This document shows, piece after piece, positions 13,201 to 25,459 of a stretch of DNA of 64,000 nt. The position numbers and the translations under genes were made by a program. The stretch lies in the NCBI RefSeq assembly GCF_048544455.1, contig NC_133532.1, positions 13,766,948 through 13,830,947 of the forward strand, written 5' to 3'. The notes beneath the pieces were generated by a model that was not told where the DNA came from, made no database searches, and saw only the letters and a list, made by a program, of their open reading frames with translations. The number at the start of each line of letters is the position of its first letter. The stretch's first letter is position 1. The stretch is from Silene latifolia. Its lineage: Eukaryota; Streptophyta; Magnoliopsida; Caryophyllales; Caryophyllaceae.

Positions 13201-14968
13201 TGTTATATGAATGTTTTGTGATTTATGTTGGGTACGGTAAACTAATGGAATGAGGTTCAAAAGGTAATAATTCGAGTGATCTGGCATGGCTAGTTATAGT
13301 TGTATGTGTATTCATGGTATATGTTTATTCCGTAAAAAGGTATGGATGATATTCATGAGATTCTTGTCTGTTTATTCCGTATAATATGTTGTGTTGTGAT
13401 CTAGTAAAGCAGTTTTGAGTAAGTTTTCTTGTCCGGGAATTTGTCCTGAGTCAGTGTGTATGAGAATTGTGTAAGTTGCGATGTCCATCGGTGTGGTTGT
13501 GGTGCCTCGGGTGGTGATCCGGGCACGGTACTTCGTGTTGTGATGCAGATATTTTCGCGCTGCGGTGCGACTGTTGGTGGCGGTGTTGCGATGCCGTCAC
13601 TGGTTGTGGTGGAGTAGGTGGGATGATTATGATACGAGTTCTCAAAAGTACATACCAGTTATACATAAATTGTTGTTTTGCTTGCTGCTGGTTCCTGTGA
13701 GTTTCAGTTTGTACAGATAGACAGTTGTTTTGTTTATTGATGTTTCTTACCAATTTAAGTTTGGGAATGAGGGTAGAGTATGATATGAAAGAGAGTCGTA
13801 TATGTTTTCGTTGTTGTCATGGTATAGCGATATTCTGTTGATAGGACAAAGTTGTAAGAGGTTGTTACAGTAATTTTGATCTTGTTTTAAGATGAGGCAT
13901 CGGTAGACATAGTCATGGCAAGTGATTCGTAGAAGTGTAGAACATGTGTGGTAATGATCTGAAAGCTGCAGGTGGTTCATAATCTTTCGTTGAGACAGGG
14001 AGTATAGAGTGTTGGGAACTGGTGTCATGTTGAGTTATGAATGAGTTTTGCGGTAATGAAAGAAACGAACTTGAGGATCTAGTGTGAGTGTGTGTAATAA
14101 TTGTGGATCGTGAGTTATGAGTATGGAGATAGGTGCAGGTATAGAGGATTATGTCGTTTTGCAGTAATAGGGAACAATTGAAGTTTGGCTAAGCTAAAGA
14201 TTTTGAGGTATGAGAACTGTTTATGTATAGAGCCTTGGATATAGAAATGGTGAGTGTTTAGATTATAGGCGATTATCTTTGACATGTGCTGGTGATGAGG
14301 ATAATGAGAAGATATAGCTAAGGATTTAGTATTAGTGAGTTACGAGGACGTGACATTTATCTTAAGAGCAGTAGAATGCGGTAAAGAGAGTTTGATGGTT
14401 GTAGGTGTTGCAGTAGATTTGGAAGTTTGAGTCTTAATGGAGAATAAAGGATGGATTTGTGTTGTGGTTGATTTTGTTAAAAAGGTCATGGTCGTGCTTG
14501 AAGTAGTTCGATGTTTAGGAATGGGAGAATATTTCGATAGTGTTGACAGTTGGATGATGGTGTTTATGAGTTCGATAGTGTTGACAGTTGGATGGTGATG
14601 TTATGAGTGTGAGAAACTTCGAGGACGAAGTTCCTTTTAAGGGTGGTAGAATGTAACATTCCGTTTGATGGTTATGAGTGTCTTGATATTGGATTTTCTA
14701 GTGGATAATATGTTAGTGAAACGGAGCTAGCGGCGTTTGTGGATGGTAGTTAGTAGTGTATGGAGTTAGTGTCGAGAGAGATATAATGAAGTTGGTACGA
14801 TATCGTGAGCCATGTTGTGGAGGTAGGAATAGTTGGTGGAATTGGTGTTACGAGTTCATGTTTTGTAGGTTGGAGTTTTGTTTTGAGTTTTAGTTGCGTT
14901 GTTGTGTATTGATCGAGTTAGTATGTTTGTTTTTTAGTATGGGTTGAACTTCGGGGACGAAGTTCTTT
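10294..14968 (+). other. Non-coding internal domain of LARD C
   Basis: No coding domain is seen on either strand. It aligns by eye with the internal domain of element A, in reverse orientation. A palindrome cluster at about 11410-11580 contains at least seven ACTCGATCGAGT-like units and sits about 1.1 kb after the PBS, the same place as in element A. The antisense ORFs at 13451-13753 and 13747-14028 match the corresponding ORFs of A but have diverged at the minisatellite. They are best treated as incidental. Confidence 0.7.
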
Positions 14969-14983
14969 TTAAGGAGGGAAGAC
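14969..14983 (+). other. Polypurine tract of LARD C
   Basis: TTAAGGAGGGAAGAC immediately precedes the 3' LTR start at 14984. Confidence 0.85.
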
Positions 14984-16399
14984 TGTAATACTACGGTTTT
15001 ACGAGTCTTTGGGTACTCTATCGAGTGGGGCTTACTCTGTCGAGTAAGTATGTTTGTGATCTGAAACTTGATGATGCACTGTAGGGTACTCGATCGAGTA
15101 GCCTTGGCACTCGATCGAGTAAGTGGCACTCGATCGAGTACGAGACTTACTCGATCGAGTAAGTTGGTTATCGGGTAATATTTTGACGGGTTTTGTTAAT
15201 AATGCGAATTAGTATATATATTACGCCGTTATCTTTCCTAAACACTTTTATAAACCTAATACACTCAAAAAGAGATTACAAACTACATTATTCTCCCCAT
15301 TCGCATTATTGGCAAATCCCGGAGCTAGAGAGGTCGGATTGCGTTGTTCTTTGCATTATAGTGATCCTTGCGTCAAGGGTAAGTCCTACATACCGCTTTT
15401 GTAGCATTTGGTTGAGGTTGGTTAAACCCTAATTTTGGGATTGGGAGTTTTTGTATGATTATGTTGTTATAGTAGTGATTGTATGATTGTATGTATAAGA
15501 GGAGGGTTCGTAGAAGAGAGATTTTGAGACAGCTGCTAGATCGTCTGCTTTTGTATTGCATTTCAGGTAGGGTTTCCCTACTCAGTATTAATTACATGAT
15601 GTGTGTGGTGATTGTGCTGTAGTTAGTGATTGTTGATTGATTCAGACGGTTGTGATTTCATATTGTTGATTGTTTCAGACGGTTGTTGAGGTTGTATTGT
15701 AATTACTGTTTATCTGTCTATGTTCTTCAGGGTGCGTCCCTGGCTGAGTGGAGTCACTTGCGGGAGTGGCTTCACGCCCTTGATTCGCCTTCTGTGGAAC
15801 CCGCCACAGAATGGATGTGCACATTAATGGACATGGGTTTATCGCTCGATAGAGATGAGCGGGGCTTAGGTGGGAACGGCTGCGGTCCCCTACTGGCGGT
15901 GTGGAGTACCTGTTGCGATGGGTACTCTAGCAGGACTACACACTTTAGTTTGTAGTCAGTTGTGAGGAGATTGATTATGGTGATTGGAGTTGGATGTGAC
16001 GATTGAGCTGTTTGGTATTTATCTTATCGTGATTGTTTTGTGTAATTAGTACTGACCCCGTTTAATTGTTTTAAAAACTGTGGTGATCCATTCGGGGATG
16101 GTGAGCAGTTATTGAGCAGGTTTGATATGACGCTTTTGGGCTAGCTGGGATGTGTCACCACGAGCTGATTAAAGTCTTCCGCTGTCGTACTTTAGTAGTT
16201 TGAGACATTTGGTTTTGAGTATATGTATTGTACTTTTGGTCAGTTTGGATTTGGATATGTAATCACTTTAAACCTTATGGCTATTTAAATAATGTTTCTT
16301 TATTGTCATTTGATTATCATTGACTCGGGAAACCGAGATGGTAGCACTTCCATACCTTAAGTGGTCCTGGTAAGGCACTTGGAGTGCGGGGGTGTTACA
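14984..16399 (+). repeat. 3' LTR of LARD C
   Basis: 1416 bp, TGTAATAC...GTGTTACA, near-identical to 8865-10279. It is followed by the TSD GAAGA at 16400-16404. Confidence 0.92.
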
Positions 16400-16404
16400 G
16401 AAGA

Positions 16405-16826
16405 TGATTAAAACTGTGGATGATACGAAGGGACATAGCTCCAGGAATTTAAACAAAGCCTTTGATGATGAATACAAGAAGAGGGAAGATGACATTATTG
16501 CAAAAATGATTGAGAAACTCCAATCTATTGTTATTAAACCAGGAGGCAATAAGAAAGCTGCTTCAGCTGAGCTAAAGAAGAGTGGGTAGAGGAGGGTTGA
16601 AGGTGATAAGGAAGAGGATATGGCTATGATGATAACCAAAAGCATGGTGACAGAAGGTGAGGGTCAGTTAAGGGATGCTCATGAGGAGAAGGGAGGAAAT
16701 TTGAAGGGGAGAGGGGTTGTAGGAATAGAGCGATCAGAAGAGAGTTTAAATGTTTTTATGGGGGCTGCTAATTTAAATAGGAGGAGTATGGAGAGCTCAT
16801 TGAGGAGGATGTTGGGGGAGGGGTAA
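16405..16826 (+). pseudogene. LINE ORF1, 3' part
   Basis: Continues the ORF1 frame broken at 8864: the codons for SPWK run on into MIKTVDDTKGHSSRNL when LARD C and one GAAGA copy are skipped. It is Lys/Glu-rich, as usual for the C-terminal half of plant L1 ORF1. A stop follows KKSG (about 16587), and further fragments in shifted frames reach about 16826. Confidence 0.7.
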
Positions 16827-17028
16827 GAATACGTAAATGGAGAAGGAGGGAAAGGGTGGAGGGGCGGTCGTATGGTAATTAAGAGGAGATGATTTTCTTG
16901 GATAAACGACAACGGTCTGAGGAGGGGATGGTCGAGGAAAGCTGTGCAAAGAGGTCTCGGTTACTTAATTCCATGGGTGTAAGTTCACCCAAGGCGGAGG
17001 TTGAGGGTACTTAACCCCGCTCGGCATT

Positions 17029-17260
17029 ATAAAACTTTTGAGCCTTAACTGCAGGGGGCTGGGCAACCCCGATGCAGTAGGCGGTCTTCGAAATCTCTTA
17101 CGTAGAGAGGCCCCCACCTTTGTATTTTTGTGTGAAACTAAATTAATTAGTGTATAAATGATGAAGGTTAAAGCTTGCTTGGATGAGTATAATGGCATGG
17201 AGGTTGATAGTATGGGTAGGGCTGGTGGTTTAGCTTTTCTTTGGAGGAAAGATGTAAGAT
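17029..17260 (+). pseudogene. LINE ORF2 start: endonuclease N-terminus
   Basis: Encodes the L1 endonuclease opening with the hallmark LSLNCRGLGNP and VFLCETKL (the E is catalytic), then GRAGGLAFLWRKDVR. The expected initiator is ATA at 17029 rather than ATG. One in-frame stop follows CETKLISV. The frame is broken at 17261 by the Tat element and resumes at 36603. Confidence 0.82.
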
Positions 17261-19659
17261 TGTAGATACCTCATTTCTGCACCTCCCGCAAACCACCCGG
17301 TGATGATTGGGCCGCATGTTTGATACGCGGAGCGATTTGTGACAGTTCGTAAGATTATCGTCAAGTGTTTGCTCAAATATTAATGTCGACCTCTTAGTTG
17401 TCATCTACGTCCTGATACGGTCGTTTTGGCAGTAATTAGAGTACATTGAGTCGGGTCAAAAACCGTCTCCATTTCGATAATCTGTTAAATCCGAGTCAGA
17501 ATATTCTGGAATGTTCCGGATGTTTCTATTCCATATTTCACAAATTTCATCTTTTGGCAAATAATATCCCGTAATATTCATAAGATAATCGAATTATTTC
17601 CGTCCTACCATAACTCAAACGCGGAAATCTTTCTTCGGCGAGGAAGAAACCTCCACGGGAATAGACGCAGGAGTCTTTGCGCCTCTTCCAAGAGACGCGA
17701 TGGTCGCTGCGCCTTTTCCCGAGCCCTTCTTTGCATGATTTACGTATCTTTTTCATATCTTCCGAGATTCACTTCCAAAGAGTCTCCGAAACCCTATTCC
17801 CTTCACGTGATTAGTATAAATAGGAGCCTTCGCTCCTCATATTTCTCACGCGAGTGTCCGCCCTTCTCTTCTCCCTTTGCATTCTAGACTTCGTTCTTAC
17901 TAATTGGCGCCTACGTGCTTGGACTTCCGACCACGTAAGCTCGGATCTTTAAGGGTACCGGCCTCTCCGTTGCATGACCGACCAATTTGACCAACTACAC
18001 TCAATCAACTTTAATTAATCAATCGTTTTCCTCTTACGAGGGCACTCTCTTTGCATTCGCGTCGAGCATCACTAGTCGATATCTTAGTTCATCTCGTTCC
18101 GTCAACATGTAAGTCTGAGGGTGTAATAATTCTCTTTATTTATTGTATTTTATTTATCGTATCATCATTGTAAGATTTATGTCGAAAATACCGTTAAAAT
18201 CGATTTCTAAAACCCTTTGTTAAAACCTGTTTTTGCGGATTTCCAGTAGACAGACGTCGAGAAAAGACGCGAAAGAATCGCCGCACCTCTTCGAAGGAGC
18301 GCAGTTCCTGCTGCGCCTCTTCGTGAGGCTGCCGCAGTTCCTGCTTCTTTTCTTCTTCCTCGTCCTCTGCAATTCGTTTTGTTATTTGTTCGTCCGTTAA
18401 TTCTTTGATATAATCGCCATTGATAATTCTCTTTATTTATTGTATCATATTAATCATCATCATTAACTTGTTTTAATCATCACAAGTCCGACTTAAATCC
18501 TAAATAATCCATATTTACGGGTTTTCGTCATTAAATTCAAACCCGGATTTCAGAGATTCAATTTGTTCATATTGGGTTTCTGGGATTCGTCATTGATATA
18601 GTTTTCGTTTGTTTATTCACATGTTTGTCGTATATTCGTTGTATATTCATCATGTTTAGACTAGTTAATTGATTTCAACAGAGGATTCATTCATTAACAT
18701 CGCTTCATCATGTAATTAATTCGTTTACATCCGTCTCATCCGTGTTTTATCGCTTTTATGACCATCATTCACATGTAATTAATCTGTTAATCACTTTCAT
18801 CCGAGTAAATATTATCAATCGATCATCAAATTTACCAATCGACATTAATGGTTTGCAGTTCCGGCTTCACAGCCAGAACTCACCCTTGGAACAGACGCAG
18901 CGTCTGCTGCGCCTCTTCCAGAGGGCGCGATCTGTTGCGCTGTTCGAGGATGAGTTACGCCTCACGAACTCCTTTTCGCTTGAGCGTAATTAATTAGGCT
19001 ACGTATTAATTAACTAATATCCGTATTATCACCTTCTAATTCATGTTCGTTAAGTTATTTTATTCTTTTATTCTTTTATTTCTTTTTCTCAAATCATCCG
19101 TTTTAGCGGTATTTTCGACATAAATCGCCTATTCCATTGTAATTATTGTAATTTATTGTTATTGTAATTTCTTTTATTGTTTGTATGCTTTCACATGTAA
19201 ATGAGCATTAAATCCTTCGACCCAATTGTATGCTAATTACGTGTCAACCGACTTAGTTAAATCTTCACATGCTAGGATTAAAACTTGGATGTTGCATTGC
19301 ATGCATATAACCGACGATATATCAAGTACGAATAACTTCCCTAATCATTAGTAGAGGCCGCTATCGAGGCGGGCGGGATTAGGTGTTCGATCAAAAGAGC
19401 TTCCTAATACGTACCCTCGCCCCTTACTCCAGATCTCCGTGAGCACCCGTGTTCATTGGCATCCACGAGAGTCATTCTAGACATAGAATGCTAAGGGTAA
19501 TGATTGCTTAGTGTTCATGTCTTTACTTTGTGTCTTGACATGACACGAGGTATTCGAACGGTTCCAATTTCCCATAAAAATTGGTGGCGACTCCATACAA
19601 AATGCAAACGCTTGTCCCGTTTCTCACCAAGCGCCCCCGTGGGCGGCCCGCTGTCCACA
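17261..19659 (+). repeat. 5' LTR of Tat element
   Basis: Runs TGTAGATACCTC...CTGTCCACA. A likely promoter box TATAAATA is at 17815-17822 (34754-34761 in the 3' LTR). It contains several copies of a GC-rich hairpin-like motif (GACGCAGC...GCTGCGCCTCTTCC) at about 17660, 18265, 18300 and 18890. These are also the places where the two LTRs differ most. Confidence 0.92.
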
Positions 19660-19662
19660 GTT

Positions 19663-19680
19663 TGGCGACTCCGCTGGGGA
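19663..19680 (+). other. Primer-binding site of Tat element
   Basis: TGGCGACTCCGCTGGGGA, three bases after the 5' LTR, matches the complement of a plant tRNA-Arg 3' end with about one mismatch (from memory of that tRNA). A tRNA-Arg primer is known in this lineage. Confidence 0.75.
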
Positions 19681-20458
19681 TCATACACTTACGTGTAGCT
19701 AAGGGTGAAACTTGAACAAGGTTAGGGAATAAATTTGTACAAGACAATTGTCGGTTTTCATAACTCGGTCTTCCTAGACCGTTTAATTCGGCCTTCCTAG
19801 GCCTAACCCAACCCATTCGACCAATCGTCCCGTCTAAACGGTCCTAATTCTTATTTGGGCCTAAGGATGGATAGCGATTGACGTCATCCATACCATGATG
19901 CTTACTCTTGTTTGTATCAAGGGCCTTCACTACTTGAGGAAATGGACTAGGAATCGGCCTTACTCTTGTTTGGCACGAGCCTCTCCACAGACTTCGGGTT
20001 TGATGGTTCGGTATGGCAACCCACCCTTTAAACCAAAACCCTTTTAAATGCACTCAGCATCCCGTTATAATGCTTGTATAAATGTGTAAACCTTACGTGA
20101 TCACCACTTCTAAACAAAACCATGACGAATTTTCAAAAACATCAAAATCCTTATTTTCAAACAAGAATTTCGAAATAGGCCTTTAATTAGCGCAAAATCC
20201 GGTCAAAACTCTGTCCGTTTGTCGCGTCAAAATTCGGGCCACAAGCCCATTTCAAAACCTCACTTCGAGTCCACTCCTACAACTACACTACAGTTGACTA
20301 GGACACACATTTTTAAAGACCTTGTCTTTCTTCAAAACTCACTCAACACAAGTGGCACACACCCACTTCACGAGTCAAAACTTTTCCTCTTTTAGCAAGT
20401 GTGATAGAATGGTCGATCGTGTTTTGATTCGTCGCCGATCTCTTATCCAGTTTCCAAG
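19681..20458 (+). other. Tat element 5' leader
   Basis: About 780 bp between the PBS and the gag start with no coding signal. It would contain the packaging and leader functions; no motif can be assigned. Confidence 0.5.
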
Positions 20459-22304
20459 ATGCCCGGATCAAGTGATGAAACAAACCTCCAGTAAATTCAA
20501 GAGAGTAATGATCGAATCCTAGCCGCGCTAGCCCAAATGCAAATCACTCAAGAACAAACCTATGACCGCCTTGAACTTATCGAAGGCCGTATCTTTGATG
20601 TAGAGGGAAGGTTGCCTCCCCCTAAAGGTGAAGTACTACGTTTCTCCGATGACGAGTCTAAAGATGAGAATCCAATCATAGGGACAACCGCGGTGAGAAA
20701 AGACTCCAATACCTAGAGGAGCAATTGATGTACCTTAAGGGGGATGACATCTATAGGGAAAACAATCGCAAGTATGAAGCCGTCAATTCCAAATTACCAA
20801 CTAACTTTAGCATGACGGATATCCCTAAGTTCAAAGGACATGAGAACCCTTTGAACCACATCCGTGCCTTCAAAGATTACATGTCTATCAAAGGCATCAA
20901 ACCCGAGATGTTCTTAAGGATCTTTCCTTCATCTCTGGACACCATCCCAAAGCAATGGTTCTACACTTTAGATCACAAAAAGGTCGCTACTTGGGAGGAC
21001 GCCGCAATCGAGTTCTCGAAACAATACGCGGATAATGCCGAGATCCAAGTCAACATGCGTACTCTAGAGGTTCTTACCCAAAATGACAAAGAAGGATTCA
21101 CCGACTTCCTAAGTAGGTGGAGGAAGACTAGTACTCAACTAGTTGAACGCCCGGATGAGGCTACTCTCGTGGAAAAGTTCGTGGATAATCTCAAACCCAT
21201 CTATGCCAGTCATTTGAGATATCAAAACATCAAGACTTTCAAGGACTTAACCGTACTAGGGACACGAATTGAAGATGACATCCGTAAAGGACTCTTGTCC
21301 AAAACGGTGGGTCGAGGATATCAAGGGTCCACAAGTCGTTCATACGGCTCTACTAGCAAAACCGATGAGGTTAACCTTCTCGAGCCATCCAAGAAAACTA
21401 CCCCACTAAGGAAATTCACAAACCTTGGGGATACGTACTCCAACGCTCTAAAAAGGCTAATGAAACAAGGTAAACTCCAACCCATTGGACCTACTCCCGA
21501 ACCCGAAAAGAAATCCAAGTTTTGGGATGAAAATTCCTACTGTGAGTACCATAGGGGCAAAGGGCACGACACAGAAAAATGCTACAAGTTGAAACACGTG
21601 CTTCAAGATATGATTGAAGATGGTCGACTTCCAATTCCACCAGGAGGTAAGCCCAACAACACTCAGAATCCTCTTGGAGTTCTAGTGATTACAAGTGATG
21701 AATCTACCTTAGATTGCTCACACCTCATTTCTCCCACCGAAAATGAAATTCATGCAATTGAGAAAGAAAGGCTCTACTCCACTATCTCCCCTACCATTTC
21801 CGACTTCATCACATGGGCAAGGAGTGTAGATAGACAAGTGTGGGAACTAGAAAACATGGTAACGGCCTTGCGCAATCCCAATGCAATACCTAAAGAACGC
21901 GTACCATTGATCTTCTCTCAAAATGCCACTATGCAAGAAGTAGTCACCGTGGTTGATAAACTAGTCGATCAAATCATACGACTAGAAAGTGATATCATGA
22001 GAATGAAGGAACTAGCTGCAGTCAATGGGGTTTGGGTCGATGATGATGAAGACGAATATCTCATTGAAAACTCCTTAGTCAAGGAAATAGTCCAAAATGG
22101 TGAAGACCAAGATGTGGATCACCTAACTCGTTCGGGTCGTCCATATCAAAGCACTACTCAAAACGGTCCAACCAACGTCATCACACCAAATGACAACGAA
22201 GATGACCCCACTGATCATTTGCTCAAGCAATTACAGAAAACCAAGGCTGATCTTTCGGTCCCGGCAACTAGTGGCAAGCTCATTTCCACACCGCCAAGCT
22301 TTAC
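20459..22304 (+). pseudogene. Tat gag (capsid/nucleocapsid)
   Basis: The likely start is ATG 20459, opening MPGSSDETNLQ. A TAA at 20492 and a one-base shift near 20712 break the N-terminus. An open stretch of 537 codons follows from 20725. Capsid-type sequence is recognisable (FKGHENPLNHIRAF and KQWFYTLD). Further on is the lineage-typical zinc knuckle CEYHRGKGHDTEKC, of the form C-x2-H-x4-H-x4-C. The function is virus-like particle assembly and RNA packaging. A one-base shift near 22300 moves the frame into the protease. Confidence 0.88.
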
Positions 22305-23683
22305 TGCAAGCTTTGGCCAAATTGAATGTAGCACATAACTCCACTCCTGAAGATGTAGTCAACTTGGTCTTCCAAGAATCACCTAAGCTAAGTAATCCTA
22401 TTACTTTCTCGGATGAAGACTTGCCACCTTTTGGCGCTAGTCACAACCTTGCTCTATACATCATTGTCATTTGTCTAAAGAAAAATGTGCCAATGACCTT
22501 GGTAGACGATGGCTCCGCGGTCAACGTCATACCCCTCAAAACGGCATACAAACTAGGCATGAAAGAGTCGGATTGGACTCCTACAAACCAAGGTGTACGT
22601 GCATATGACGGTACGCGACGAAAGGTGGTAGGACTTGCTAGCCTAACCATAGCCACGGGGCCGATTGAACGGAAGGTTAACTTCCAAATAGTGGACATCG
22701 AAGCTTCATTCAATATACTTCTGGGAAGGCCTTGGATTCACGCTTCCAAAGCGGTAACATCCACCCTTCATCAAAAGATCAAGATCCCACTAAATGGCAA
22801 AGTAGTGACGATCACTTCGTCACCCATCAAGGCAATAATCGAGAAACAATCAAACAATCAAGTCCTTGCGGATCCCATATACGAACTTGGGGGCTTCCAA
22901 AGTGTAAATGTCATAGAAAGTGAGTTGGCACCCTTATACTATAATCCTTACTCCAACTTGGTGGTCAACCACATACTCAAATCCCAGGGATACTTCCCTG
23001 GAATGCCTTTAAACCCAATTCGGAAGAACACCTTCGCACCATACAAGGAAGGCAACTCGACAAGGATACCACTTGGACTAGGGTACAAACCCACAAAAGA
23101 GGAAGTTCTCGAAATGCTTGCCCAAGTCCAAAATCGCAAGCACGTGGGAGTCCAAATGAGGCCATATCTCCCCACTCTAAACGGGTACTTTGTCCAAGAA
23201 GGAAGTTCAGAACCCTTTCATGGATTTCCCGAACCTTGGCATTATCTTGAGAGGAAGTTAGCCGGAATCGAGATCTTTCACGATTGCTACTTCATTCCTC
23301 CCGAAACGGTTCCTACCGTCAAAACCCGTCAAGCACCTTGCTTCGACGAACAAGCTGTGAGCCTATTGTTTGGAGAAGATCGATTCATTAGGGCCGCGCA
23401 GGATGAGATCATTACTATGATACTTCAGGACGATCGCTTCAACCCCACCGCGTTGATCACGGAAATCGACACAAAGCCGCCAGAAAGGGTGGAGAAAATC
23501 TATCAAATGGACCAACAACCAAGGAAGGCTCTTCAAGCTCACCACTGGAGAAGGAGAGATGTTCAAAGGAGAACCGGAAGACGACGAGTTCAAGTCGGAG
23601 TCGGAGTCGGAGTCGAGTCGGAGTCAGAGGAGTCATTAGAGAATCTACCCCGTTGTCATCCCCACTCCCTTCGTTTCTCCTAG
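22305..23683 (+). pseudogene. Tat protease region
   Basis: Frame open from about 22190 to 23683. The aspartic protease signature is LVDDGSAVNVIP (canonical form D-[ST]-G; here D-D-G-S). The downstream ILLGRPWIH flap/partner motif is conserved. It would cleave the polyprotein. The C-terminal linker ends at TAG 23681. The next ~200 bp join to RT across at least one frameshift near 23860. Whether a spliced intron lies here, as in Ogre elements, cannot be decided from the sequence. Confidence 0.82.
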
Positions 23684-23859
23684 CTTAGCCTCGAGTAGTC
23701 ACGGTAGTTCGGGAAATGTCCCAACTATCGTCCTTTGCCGCCACCGACCATGGATCGGTTGGCTTCTTTGTTTCAACTTTACTCAAATCTTAATATGAAT
23801 AAATCGGGTTACGCTTACTCTCTGTGTTCTTTCGAGTGCAATTCGCTTTTTTATGATGA

Positions 23860-25040
23860 TGCGAGGATGACCAAGACCCGGACTTGACCGAAATACCTCC
23901 TTACGTAGCCAAAGAAATATTACAAGAAGGGGAAGGGGGACCAGTAATAGAAGATATTGAACCCATCAATGTTGGAACCGAACTAGAACCCAAAGAACTT
24001 AGGATAGGGACTACCTTGAGCTCTACCGAAAGGGCCGATTTCATAGACCTCCTAAATGAACTCAAAGACGTCTTCTCTTGGTCCTACAAAGACATGCCAG
24101 GGATCGACAGGGATATCGTCGAACATAGGATTCCGATTAAGCCGGGTTTCAAACCTGTGAAACAGAAGCTTCGACGAATGAGAACAGAATGGGCTCTAAA
24201 GATTAAGGAAGAAGTGGACAAACAATTCAAAGCCGGGTTCATCAAAGTTTCGAGTACTGATTTGGGTAGCTAACATAGTACCTGTGCCCAAAAAGGATGG
24301 GAGAATCCGTGTTTGTGTTGACTTTGGGGACTTGAACAAAGCAAGTCCAGAAAGATGACTTCCCTCTACCTCACATTGACATATTGGTAGACAATACTGC
24401 AGACCACGCATTACTATCCTTCATGGATGGATATGCGGGTTATAACCAAATCAAGATGGCCATGGAAGATATGCACAAGACCGCATTCGTCACCCAATGG
24501 GGAACATATTGCTATCTGATAATGCCATTCGGATTGATTAACGCCGGAGCTACATACCAACGCACCGCAACTACACTCCTACATGACATGATGCACAAAG
24601 AAGTTGAGGTATATGTAGATGACATGATCGTCAAATCCAAGGAAAGAGAGGGACATATTGCAAACCTTCGCAAGTTCTTCGCGAGGCTACGAAAGTACAA
24701 CATGAGACTCAATCCTCAGAAATGCACATTCGGGGTAACATCCGGAAAACTCCTGGGATATGTCGTTAGCCAACGCGGTATAGAAATAGATCCCTCAAAA
24801 ATCAAAACTCTGATCGAAATGCCACAACCCCAAACGAAAAAGAAGTCGAGGATTCTGGGAAAAGTAAAGTACATAAGTCGATTCATATCGAAACTCACGA
24901 TGATTTGTGAGCCTATCTTCAAGAAACTCAAGAAAACAGACCACACCATGTGGGATGATGATTGTCAAAAGGCGTTTGACCGAATCAAGGAGATATTGGC
25001 TAAACCACCGGTGCTCATGCCACCACAACGAGATCAACCT
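23860..25040 (+). pseudogene. Tat reverse transcriptase
   Basis: It begins with the polymerase lead-in (DLTEIPPYVAKEIL and VFSWSYKDMPGID). The fingers follow (PVPKKDGRIRVCVDF), then the palm motif YVDDMIVKS with the catalytic aspartates present. One-base shifts near 24255 and 24347 split it. It makes cDNA from the element RNA. Its position before integrase fixes the Ty3/gypsy assignment. Confidence 0.9.
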
Positions 25041-25440
25041 CTTGGTTTATATCTCAAGAATCGAAACCGCCATGGGTGCCATGCTAGCTCAAATGTAGGA
25101 AGCGAAGAAAGAGCTATTTACTATCTAAGTAAGAAGTTCTTGGAATATGAGTGCAAATACTCGCAACTCGAAAAGACATGCCTCGCTCTTGTGTGGGCAA
25201 CGAAGAAACTACGTCACTACATGCTTAGCTACTCCGTCAAGATATATTCCAAAATGGATCCAGTCAAATACCTCTTCGAGAAACCCGTCCTCAACCGACG
25301 TCTGGCAAGATGGACTTTGATGCTCTCAGAATTCGACCTCAAATATGTTCCACTGAAAGTCATAAAAGGTCGCGCCGTCGCCGAATTCTTCGCAGAAAAT
25401 CCTATCAACGACGCACAAACCATAGATACTTGGTCATTTC
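25041..25440 (+). pseudogene. Tat RNase H (original retrotransposon type)
   Basis: Shows ERAIYYLSKKFLEYECKYSQ and the LEKTCLALVWATKKLRHYM block characteristic of Ty3/gypsy RNase H. A pair of compensating shifts near 25060 garbles the first catalytic strand: the expected ETAMGAMLAQ is readable only in another frame. Degrades RNA in the RNA-DNA hybrid. Confidence 0.82.
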
Positions 25441-25459
25441 CCGACGAGGATATACTTCA

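Larger units (their letters stand above)
8865..16399 (+). mobile_element. LARD-type LTR retrotransposon 'C' (complete)
   Basis: Complete 7535-bp element with LTRs of 1415 and 1416 bp, a PBS, a PPT and a 5-bp TSD GAAGA (8860-8864 and 16400-16404). The 4.7-kb internal region has no gag/pol homology. It belongs to the same family as A (1-7188) but lies in the opposite orientation, making a large inverted repeat with about 1.7 kb between the arms. It is inserted in LINE ORF1. The two LTRs look nearly identical by eye, with scattered single-base changes, which suggests a fairly recent insertion. Confidence 0.93.

Noticed and set aside
13451..14028. Two antisense ORFs of 93-100 codons in LARD C as genes
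   Set aside because: Low-complexity composition, partly a minisatellite, no domain, no consistent start with the copy in element A.
23684..23870. Spliced intron between protease and RT as in Ogre elements
   Set aside because: Continuation of pol is recovered by a frameshift near 23860 without invoking splicing; no clear GT..AG pair can be supported.
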